Source: Fructobacillus papyriferae (lineage in GTDB: Bacteria; Bacillota; Bacilli; Lactobacillales; Lactobacillaceae). Taken from it: a stretch of 64,000 bases of DNA. Below, one piece after another: positions 49,275 to 55,691 of the stretch (position 1 is the first letter of the stretch; every line of letters starts with the position of its first letter). The DNA lies in assembly GCF_018437225.1 (NCBI RefSeq), contig NZ_JAAMFI010000003.1, positions 24,469-88,468 on the forward strand, written 5' to 3'. The notes under the pieces are model-generated. The model did no database searches, was not told the origin of the DNA, and worked only from the letters and a program-made list of their open reading frames with translations. The position numbers and the translations under genes were made by a program.

Positions 49275-50542
49275 TTACTGAACGAGATTTTAACAAAGTA
49301 TCTGAGCAGGCGTATTTACAAGACAAAAAGCATCCTGATTATGATATTAGAGCAAAAGAAAATGATATTAAGTCTTTTGGTGGAGACACTGATTTCAAAG
49401 TTCTCCACACCATCAATCACCGCAGCGGCATGCAGGCCATGGCCGTGGCGCCCATCGTCGATGGGCAGGTCGACACTAGTGAGGTGGTGATCGCCTATGC
49501 CGGTACCAACTCGAGCGATATACAAGATCTTGAGACCGACGTGCGAACAGTCGGGGGTGCTTTGACTCCGCACTCGCTCGTCATGGAAATTAAGCCGGAG
49601 ACGCGTGTGTTTGGGCGGGCCTTGCGCTCGGTTCGAAAGTCGGGTCAGTTGCACGCTGCCGATGCCTTTGCCAGTCGGATTGAAACGGAATATCCCAATG
49701 CCAAAATCACGACGACCGGTCATTCCTTGGGCGAATACACCGGGCTGTACGTGGCCGCAGAACACCATTTTGAAAACGTTGGCTTTAACGGTCCGGATCC
49801 TTTTCACGTGCTTTCGCCTGAGGCTAAAAAGTGGGCGAAGGCGCATCCCGAGCGCTTGATGAACTATCGAAATCGTGGTGATTTTATTGGCAATTTTCGC
49901 GAAAACAGAACCGGTGCCGGCCTGCTGATTGACACGGGTAAAAAACTTGGTAAATTTTTGCGATACCACGATCTGCTCGCGTGGAAATTTGGCGCTGCAG
50001 GAAATTTACTCATTCCCGAAACAGAAGAGAATTTGTTTGCCAGAATGAAGCAGCGGAATCACGATAACTTTATCTTTTTCCAAGACAAATTAAAGTTTTT
50101 CCGTCTGGCTGAACGTCGCTTGAAGGCGCGTAACGGCGGAAGTTTATCGAGTAACGCGCAAATTTATTTGGACGATTCGAAAGCCTTGGCCGTGGTGGAG
50201 CGAGCGCAAAGTGATTTTGTGCAAATGACAAGTCAGATGATTCAGCTCTACCGCGTGGCCATGCAAGACGCTCGGCTGACCTGGGACGAAACGTTTAATC
50301 AGGCCCGTTCAGCGACCACGGAACTTTCGGATGGGGAGATTCGTGAGTGGCTAGGTCACACTGGCTTTACGTATCGCTCTGTCGTCAGGGATCCCTGTAA
50401 CGAATATAGCGCTAACATTCGCGAGCTGGAAACCTTTTCCGAGCGCTTCTTGGACCTGCTAAACCAAATCCGTCAAAAAATCACTGGTCTGGTTCAGCAA
50501 GATGCTGAGTTGGCGGAGCAGATTCAGGGGTTGATGGGATAG
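49271..50542 (+). CDS. Lipase-like alpha/beta hydrolase with C-terminal helical domain (possible secreted toxin)
   Basis: 423 residues. Residues about 35-225 are an alpha/beta-hydrolase of the lipase class 3-like type: VIAYAGTNSSD, the nucleophile elbow GHSLGEYTG with Ser152, and VGFNGPDP. No signal peptide is present. Residues about 285-423 are helical and charged, without enzymatic motifs. An N-terminal lipase plus C-terminal helical domain and no signal peptide is the reverse arrangement known from the type VII-secreted lipase TslA of Staphylococcus aureus. The first 37 codons are AT-rich (31 percent GC over 49271-49380) and then composition jumps (61 percent over 49441-49560), indicating a mosaic gene. 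It may alternatively be an intracellular esterase. Confidence 0.75.
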   Translation: MITERDFNKVSEQAYLQDKKHPDYDIRAKENDIKSFGGDTDFKVLHTINHRSGMQAMAVAPIVDGQVDTSEVVIAYAGTNSSDIQDLETDVRTVGGALTPHSLVMEIKPETRVFGRALRSVRKSGQLHAADAFASRIETEYPNAKITTTGHSLGEYTGLYVAAEHHFENVGFNGPDPFHVLSPEAKKWAKAHPERLMNYRNRGDFIGNFRENRTGAGLLIDTGKKLGKFLRYHDLLAWKFGAAGNLLIPETEENLFARMKQRNHDNFIFFQDKLKFFRLAERRLKARNGGSLSSNAQIYLDDSKALAVVERAQSDFVQMTSQMIQLYRVAMQDARLTWDETFNQARSATTELSDGEIREWLGHTGFTYRSVVRDPCNEYSANIRELETFSERFLDLLNQIRQKITGLVQQDAELAEQIQGLMG

Positions 50543-50555
50543 TTCAGACGAAAAC

Positions 50556-50564
50556 TGCTATAAT
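50556..50564 (+). promoter_or_regulatory. Extended -10 promoter of folT
   Basis: TGCTATAAT, 14 bases after the lipase stop codon and about 36 bases before the riboswitch. Confidence 0.65.
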
Positions 50565-50599
50565 AAAAGATGGTCCTTTTGAATAAATGGCCAAACAAA

Positions 50600-50712
50600 T
50601 TATGGGGTAGGAACCCGTGCGTTAAGTGCGCTGGAAACGGAATGTGAGCCAGCGACGAAACAGGAATGTGCGGTGCGGGTTTCGCATTCACCAACAGGTG
50701 GACGCTCCTTTT
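50600..50712 (+). ncRNA. Tetrahydrofolate (THF) riboswitch upstream of folT
   Basis: The leader carries the conserved elements in the right order: GGGGTAGG, GCGTTAAGTG, GGAATGT, ACGAA, TGCGGTG and a closing ACGCTCC. It stands directly before a folate-transporter S component, the standard context. The closing CTCC can pair either with the opening GGGG (aptamer stem P1) or with the GGAGG ribosome binding site five bases on, so control of translation initiation is plausible. Confidence 0.85.
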
Positions 50713-50727
50713 AGGAGGTTCAATCAT

Positions 50728-51306
50728 ATGAACAATCAGACACGCACGTCTTTTAAACGCTGGGCTTTGCCCAAACTCTCGGTCCAACAGCTGGTTTTGC
50801 TGGCGGTTCTGATCGCTTTGTCTTTTATCTTGGGCAGGCTGTCGATCACGACCCAGATCATGCGGATTTCCTTTGTCTTTCTAGCGTCATCTCTGATGGG
50901 CAAATGGTTTGGTCCGCTCTGGACAACCATGGTCATGGTCCTCTTGGACTTCGTGAAGACCAACTTTTTCGGTGGCGGCCACTGGTCGCCGATCATGGCG
51001 ATCGGGGTTTTGGTCGCTGGGCTGATCTACGGCGCTTTCTTCTACCAAGAAAAGCCCGATGCCAAAGTCGCCTGGTGGAAAGTCATCGTAGCAGTTCTTT
51101 TCATCACCATTCTGGTCAACCTGCTGATTAATACCGCGGCCTTGCTGGTGCTCTATTCGCCACACAAGTCCTGGTCGGTCTTCTTTTCGATGATGGCGAC
51201 GCGTTTGCCAAAGAACATCATCTTCTTCCCAATCCAGGTGCTGATGACTTACTTTGCGCTGAACAATACGGTTGTTCGTGATCTGTCTAAGAAGTTTTTC
51301 AAATAA
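50728..51306 (+). CDS. folT: Folate-specific ECF transporter S component
   Basis: 192 residues with about six membrane helices. The first, LSVQQLVLLAVLIALSFILG, is followed by RISFVFLASSLMGKWFGPLW, which is typical of FolT. It binds folate at the membrane and uses the shared ECF module encoded elsewhere. The start is the ATG at 50728 after AGGAGG; the upstream open frame from 50626 runs through the riboswitch. The THF riboswitch strongly supports the substrate. Confidence 0.93.
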   Translation: MNNQTRTSFKRWALPKLSVQQLVLLAVLIALSFILGRLSITTQIMRISFVFLASSLMGKWFGPLWTTMVMVLLDFVKTNFFGGGHWSPIMAIGVLVAGLIYGAFFYQEKPDAKVAWWKVIVAVLFITILVNLLINTAALLVLYSPHKSWSVFFSMMATRLPKNIIFFPIQVLMTYFALNNTVVRDLSKKFFK

Positions 51307-51312
51307 ATAAAC

Positions 51313-51350
51313 AAAAAGCCGTCCCTTCGTATTGAAGGGGCGGCTTTTAT
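51313..51350 (+). terminator. folT terminator (copy 1 of a duplicated sequence)
   Basis: AAAAGCCGTCCCTTC and GAAGGGGCGGCTTTT stem with a 5-nt loop. The same 36-base sequence recurs at 51726-51761. Confidence 0.9.
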
Positions 51351-51390
51351 TTGAGCACGTTCGATCTCGTTTGGCCATTTTTCTAAATTA

Positions 51391-51399
51391 TGATACTTT
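51391..51399 (+). promoter_or_regulatory. Possible extended -10 six bases before a small membrane gene
   Basis: TGA-TACTTT-AGATGG-ATG. A TATGAT at 51389-51394 overlaps it. No ribosome binding site is present. Confidence 0.4.
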
Positions 51400-51405
51400 A
51401 GATGG

Positions 51406-51708
51406 ATGATTAAGAAAATAGGCCAACAAACACTGTTCTTCACTCTTATTTACGCCATCGTTTTTGTCATCGATACCGTCGTTGAAGTCTTCTTTTTTAG
51501 CAAGGGCGGAGCAAGCCAAACGGTTTTCGGACTAAAGTACCAGGTGGTTGAAAGTACACATGCGCTTCAGTACCTGCATTTTTCCCTGCCAGCAGTCATT
51601 GTTTATCTGATTTTATTGCTTCTTTGGCTAGGGATTTACTTTAAGTTCATCAGAAATAAAGAGCTGCCCGACCCAATCGACGTTATCACATCTTTTTTCC
51701 TGACGTAA
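51406..51708 (+). CDS. Small two-helix membrane protein of unknown function
   Basis: 100 residues with two clear hydrophobic helices (about 8-31 and 58-82), a short extracellular loop and a charged C-terminal part (FIRNKELPDPIDV). No family is recognised. The ATG at 51406 lacks a Shine-Dalgarno sequence, and the nearest -10-like element lies six bases away, so the mRNA may be leaderless. It is bracketed by two identical terminator sequences, which suggests it was inserted or is a removable unit. Confidence 0.6.
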   Translation: MIKKIGQQTLFFTLIYAIVFVIDTVVEVFFFSKGGASQTVFGLKYQVVESTHALQYLHFSLPAVIVYLILLLLWLGIYFKFIRNKELPDPIDVITSFFLT

Positions 51709-51725
51709 CTTCGATTATCTAATAT

Positions 51726-51764
51726 AAAAAGCCGTCCCTTCGTATTGAAGGGGCGGCTTTTTAT
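51726..51764. terminator. Bidirectional terminator (copy 2 of a duplicated sequence)
   Basis: Same stem as at 51313, with T runs in both directions. It ends the small membrane gene and the leftward YczE-like gene. Confidence 0.9.
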
Positions 51765-51768
51765 CGTA

Positions 51769-52473
51769 CTAATTTTGCATTGGAATATCTTTGTGGGACT
51801 TGTCCATGTTTCCGTGAACCAACGTTGGGAAGACGAAACGGTCCGCCCAAGCGATGATCGATCCCTGGCAAAAGAAAGCGAAGGCCGTTCCGATGTTCAG
51901 AGCGACCAGGGTGCCGGACAACAGCCAGCAGGTCAGCGAAATAAGGATGGCCACCACGAAGTTGGACATCTGCGCTTTCGGTGCGGAACCGTTGAAGTAA
52001 GAGAAACGCAGAATGTTGGTCAGGTCGTCGATCGGGTGCATGATGACGTTGACCCGTTGGTAAATCGAAATGCCGACGCCAATGGTCGTTAGTCCGATTA
52101 GGTCCACGATGATCTTAGCCCAGAGCGGATAGCCCGGGATCCCCAAATGATTGAAAAGCGTCGTGAAGACACCAGCCAAAAAGGAAAAGAGTACGCCGAA
52201 GAGAATGTTTCCGAAAAAACGCTTCCAATCGAGCTTACGGGCGAAGAAAATGTTGGCGGTTGCGACCAAAATCGAGGTCAGACCCAAGAAGATGGCGATC
52301 GGCCAACCGGTCAGTTTGGCCAAGTTGGCCGATCCGGCCGTCCAGGGTGCAGAGCCCAGGTTGGTCGAGACCGACATGCCGTTTCCTAAGGCATCCATGG
52401 TCAAAGATAGGATGAAGTAAAACAAAAATTGGCGGATGGTCAGTTCATAATACTGTCCATTACGGTGATCCAT
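51769..52473 (-). CDS. YczE/YitT-like integral membrane protein
   Basis: 234 residues with about five to six membrane helices. The opening LFYFILSLTMDALGNGMSVSTNLGSAPWTAG, with its Gly-rich turn and SAPWT, is typical of YczE/YyaS-type proteins, whose biochemical role is undefined. AAAGGAGG precedes the ATG. It lies 67 bases downstream of the leftward RNA methyltransferase gene, so they may share a transcript. Confidence 0.8.
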   Translation of the reverse strand: MDHRNGQYYELTIRQFLFYFILSLTMDALGNGMSVSTNLGSAPWTAGSANLAKLTGWPIAIFLGLTSILVATANIFFARKLDWKRFFGNILFGVLFSFLAGVFTTLFNHLGIPGYPLWAKIIVDLIGLTTIGVGISIYQRVNVIMHPIDDLTNILRFSYFNGSAPKAQMSNFVVAILISLTCWLLSGTLVALNIGTAFAFFCQGSIIAWADRFVFPTLVHGNMDKSHKDIPMQN

Positions 52474-52540
52474 GAAAGCCTCCTTTAAACTTCAGAATGT
52501 GGCAAATGAAGACAAAACGTATGGTAACGCCAATGCCTGC

Positions 52541-53992
52541 TTAACGCAAGCTTAGCTTGACGACCCCTTCCCAACGGGGTGTCTGTGGGAACATGTCGAT
52601 TGGTTGGATATAGTCCACTCGATAAGCCGAGTCCAAATCGCGCAGGTCCCGTGCCAATGTGGATGGGTTACATGAAATGTAGACGAACTTCTTCGGCCGA
52701 GCCTTCAAAATCGCCTGCTTCAAGTCGTCTTCCAGTCCTGGACGGGGTGGATCGACAACCAAAGCGGTTGGCTTAAAGCCGTCCTTGGCCCACTTCTTGA
52801 AGACACGATCGGCTGATCCGACTTCGTAGTGGGCGTTTTCAATGCCGTTTTCTTCGGCGTTCAGCTTGGCGTCTTGGACGGCTTCGGGAATGATTTCCAT
52901 TCCGCGAACCTGGTTGACCTTGTAGGCCATCGAAAGGCCCAACGTTCCGACACCGGCATAGGCGTCGACCAACTGGTCATCTGGCTGCAAGTCCATGGCG
53001 GCCAAAGCGACCTCGTAGGTCTTTTCCATTTGCTCGTAGTTCAACTGCAAAAAGGCCCGTGGGGAAAAGTTGAAGGTCAGACCCAAGATATCCTCTTTTA
53101 AATAATCGTCGCCCCAGAGTTTCCAGGTTTCTTCTCCCCAGATGAGCGAGCTGGAGTCGTCGTGCAGGTTCAAGAAGAGCCCTTTGACTGCTGGCAATTC
53201 CTTTTGGATGTCTTTGACGATCAAGTCTTCGTCTGGCAAAGCATCGTCGGTGGCGACAATCGTTGCCTGTGCCAAACCTTCCTGGTTGGTGCGGACAATC
53301 AAGGTCTTGACCAGGCCCTTCTTGGTCTTTTCGTTATAGAAGGAAAGTGAGTGCTCGTCCAAGATCTGACCGAGCTTGCGGATGATCGACAGCGTGCGTG
53401 GGTCCTGAGTGGCCATTTCGGGCAGGTCGACCAAATCATGGGTGCCCCGCTTGTAGAGCCCAATGGTCAGCTCACCCTTGAGCTTGCGAATGGGCAGCGA
53501 GGCCTTGTTTCGGTAATGCTTTGGAACATCCATGCCCAAAGTGTCTAATATCTTGAATTGCTCGTAGCCTCTTGGCTTGAACTTTTCCAAGGCCTGGGCA
53601 ATCAAGTCTTTCTTAAAGGCCAACTGAGCCGGGTAGGCCAAGTGGGCCAATTCGAAGCCACCCACCAAATCAGCTGCGGGATCTTCTGGGGTCACACGGT
53701 CTTTTGAAGCTTCGCGAACCGTCACGGTTTTGGCTTCCAAATACTTATCGGTCACCTTGGTGACTTTGGCAGTTACGACTTCACCGGGCAGAGCGCCGGG
53801 GATGAAGGTAATCTTCTTTTTGAAATAACCGATCCCTTCGCCATTAATGCCGAGCCGCTTGATCGTTAGTGGGAATTTTTGCCCGATTTTGACTGAAACG
53901 TCGCCTGCTGGACGGAAGGGGCGTTTATGCTGCGCACGGCCCTTTTGGTTGGGCCGTTTTTTTGGATTGAATTTGTGATTTATTTCTGACAT
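52541..53992 (-). CDS. 23S rRNA (uracil-C5)-methyltransferase, RumA/RlmCD family
   Basis: 483 residues. A basic N-terminus rich in Lys/Arg, a TRAM RNA-binding domain (about 35-90: TIKRLGINGEGIGYF), the insertion domain, and a SAM-binding methyltransferase with DAYAGVGTLGL near residue 345, VVDPPRPGL near 420, and catalytic Cys in YISCNPSTLARDL near 447. The segment that in RumA holds the four iron-sulfur cysteines reads LVGGFELAHLAYPAQ, with none of them, so the cluster is absent. It methylates U747 and/or U1939 type sites in 23S rRNA. AGGAG precedes the ATG. Confidence 0.92.
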   Translation of the reverse strand: MSEINHKFNPKKRPNQKGRAQHKRPFRPAGDVSVKIGQKFPLTIKRLGINGEGIGYFKKKITFIPGALPGEVVTAKVTKVTDKYLEAKTVTVREASKDRVTPEDPAADLVGGFELAHLAYPAQLAFKKDLIAQALEKFKPRGYEQFKILDTLGMDVPKHYRNKASLPIRKLKGELTIGLYKRGTHDLVDLPEMATQDPRTLSIIRKLGQILDEHSLSFYNEKTKKGLVKTLIVRTNQEGLAQATIVATDDALPDEDLIVKDIQKELPAVKGLFLNLHDDSSSLIWGEETWKLWGDDYLKEDILGLTFNFSPRAFLQLNYEQMEKTYEVALAAMDLQPDDQLVDAYAGVGTLGLSMAYKVNQVRGMEIIPEAVQDAKLNAEENGIENAHYEVGSADRVFKKWAKDGFKPTALVVDPPRPGLEDDLKQAILKARPKKFVYISCNPSTLARDLRDLDSAYRVDYIQPIDMFPQTPRWEGVVKLSLR

Positions 53993-54000
53993 GAGGACTC

Positions 54001-55179
54001 CTAATTGAGCGCTTTTAGATTAAATGAATAGGTGTTGTCTTTTAATTCGTAGAGTTCGTGGATGTTTTGCATTAACAACAAGAGCCAGGAAATCCCCATT
54101 GTGAGGATAAAGATTTCAAAGGCGGTTAGCGAGAAGTAGCGCAAAAGATAAAAGAGGACCGATGATAACATCATGCCAACAGCCGTGGCTAGTGAAAAGA
54201 GGTTGAATTCTTTGCTAGCATTTGGCAGGAGTAGCCGAATGCTGATCATTGGTAACCCGGTTCCAAGAATGAGGAAGTTAGCCACCGTATCGTGGGCAAT
54301 GTGTAGGAAGCCAGGGTCGTTTGGCAAGGCACCGATGGCAAAGAGGCAAAGGGCGTCGAATGTCAAAAAGGCGCGCAATACGATTAGCCGCCAGTTTTTC
54401 GGTAAACGCTTTTGAATGGGCACAAAAAGGTAGTCAATCAAGGTTGCCCAGAGTAAACCGGCGATCATCAGGGTGGCGTTAAATGTCCATGAGAAGTCGG
54501 CCTTGGATGTGCCCAAGAAAGAAAAGTTGTGCTGCCACCAGAGCAGGCGGGAATTGGTCACCATGGCCACTAAGACGCCGCAGACGATGGTGATAATTAG
54601 CAAAAACATCATAAAGGTCGTCGAAACCAACGTGGCCGAATAGATCATGACATAGTTTTCGACTGATACAAATAAGAAGAAAATCAAGGTTGCGGTGAGC
54701 GAATCAAATGAAGCCGATTGGAAAAGAAAGCCGATGGCCCAAAAAAGAGCGACGGAGGCAAAGGCTTGGATCAAAGCAAAGGAGAAGAAGAGAGTTGGGG
54801 TAAGCCGAATGGCGGTCTTTTTCTTAATTTGGTCCTTTTCTTTTCTAATCGATTGGATGTGCGTGTAGATAAAAGTGGCCATCCCAGTCAGTTCACCCAA
54901 GGAGATAACCCAGGTGGCAATGGAGTCGGAGCCGGTTAAAGGCACTAAGTTTTCCTGTTGCCAAATCGTGTAAAAAGCAAAGCAGACAGTGGCCAAAATG
55001 GAGGGGATGATAAAGCGCCGAATCGACAGTTGTTGGCTCTGCTGTTCTTGCATTTTTTTGCTTGGCAAAACCTTAAAGGCCTGGTTGGTTAGTTGAATGT
55101 CGATCTGGTCGCCATCTTCTAAATGCAAGTCCGAGACGACTTGCTCGGGAAGTTCAATTTCAAAGCGTTTCTTTGCCAC
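54001..55179 (-). CDS. AbrB-like domain fused to a DUF998-type membrane protein
   Basis: 392 residues. Residues 1-45 read as a SpoVT/AbrB swapped-hairpin domain (FEIELPEQVVSDLHLEDGDQIDIQLTNQAFKVLP), normally a DNA-binding dimer. They are followed by a Gln-rich linker and about nine membrane helices, with paired helices resembling DUF998. A membrane-tethered regulator, or a protein in which the AbrB fold has another use, are both possible. The start is a GTG at 55179 with AGAGG seven bases upstream. It is the first gene of a leftward group with the RNA methyltransferase eight bases behind it. Confidence 0.72.
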   Translation of the reverse strand: MAKKRFEIELPEQVVSDLHLEDGDQIDIQLTNQAFKVLPSKKMQEQQSQQLSIRRFIIPSILATVCFAFYTIWQQENLVPLTGSDSIATWVISLGELTGMATFIYTHIQSIRKEKDQIKKKTAIRLTPTLFFSFALIQAFASVALFWAIGFLFQSASFDSLTATLIFFLFVSVENYVMIYSATLVSTTFMMFLLIITIVCGVLVAMVTNSRLLWWQHNFSFLGTSKADFSWTFNATLMIAGLLWATLIDYLFVPIQKRLPKNWRLIVLRAFLTFDALCLFAIGALPNDPGFLHIAHDTVANFLILGTGLPMISIRLLLPNASKEFNLFSLATAVGMMLSSVLFYLLRYFSLTAFEIFILTMGISWLLLLMQNIHELYELKDNTYSFNLKALN

Positions 55180-55289
55180 GTGTCTACCTCTTGAATAGGA
55201 AAAAAGCGAAAGTCGGCTAGGGTGATGATTGCCTGCCGACGTGATTACCTCTAGTTTACTGGATCAAAATCAAAATAGATATAGCATGC

Positions 55290-55317
55290 TTGTGTTATGT
55301 CATATATGTGCTATACT
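55290..55317 (+). promoter_or_regulatory. Promoter of the small regulator/clpL unit, with inverted repeat
   Basis: TTGTGT, a 16-bp spacer ending TGC, and TATACT at 55312-55317. ATAGCA (from 55281) and TGCTAT (ending 55314) are inverted around the spacer. No perfect CtsR heptad repeat or CIRCE element is seen. Confidence 0.55.
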
Positions 55318-55338
55318 AAAAGTCAAGGAGGTTACAGG

Positions 55339-55395
55339 ATGGTTAAGAATGTGACAGAACGTGAGGGGGACAGAAATGGTCCAATTCAATATTAA
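55339..55395 (+). CDS. Possible 18-codon upstream ORF overlapping the small regulator gene
   Basis: AAGGAGG, the strongest ribosome binding site of this region, lies seven bases before an ATG that opens an 18-codon frame (MVKNVTEREGDRNGPIQY). It ends 20 bases inside the regulator gene in another frame. It may couple or limit translation of that gene. Confidence 0.4.
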   Translation: MVKNVTEREGDRNGPIQY

Positions 55396-55618
55396 ACGCT
55401 ACTTAGATGATAAGTCACTGACGATTTACCGAGTTTCGAAGAACTCAGGTTATGGTTACACGACCATCCACCGGTCCTTTAACAAGGCGCAGTCGAAAGC
55501 GACGTCGATGAACGTCCGCGATTTGGATGCTCTAGCCAAAGCCCAACACATTCAGATGTGGCAAGTGCTTCGTGAACTAGAAGATGGCTATCGGCAGCAT
55601 AAAGAAGTAGATGACTGA
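55376..55618 (+). CDS. Small helix-turn-helix protein upstream of clpL
   Basis: 80 residues. IKRYLDDKSLTIYRVSKNSGYGYTTIHRSFNK reads as a lambda-repressor-like helix-turn-helix with YTTIHRSF as recognition helix; the rest is a short helical bundle. AGGGGG lies about six bases before the ATG at 55376. It lies 73 bases upstream of clpL with no terminator between, so they are probably co-transcribed, and it may regulate that unit. An upstream ORF overlaps its start. Confidence 0.7.
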   Translation: MVQFNIKRYLDDKSLTIYRVSKNSGYGYTTIHRSFNKAQSKATSMNVRDLDALAKAQHIQMWQVLRELEDGYRQHKEVDD

Positions 55619-55691
55619 TTGGTAATACTCCGCTTGGCTAAAAAAGAAGTGGCCAAGACAAGAATAAGATTAGATAAGGGAAGGTAAGATT

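Larger units (their letters stand above)
51313..51761. repeat. 36-bp perfect direct repeat of a terminator flanking one gene
   Basis: Positions 51313-51348 and 51726-51761 are identical over 36 bases; flanking bases differ. They enclose only the 100-residue membrane protein gene. Confidence 0.9.

Noticed and set aside
50626..50727. N-terminal extension of folT
   Set aside because: The open frame runs through the THF riboswitch; the ATG at 50728 has AGGAGG and begins a normal FolT.
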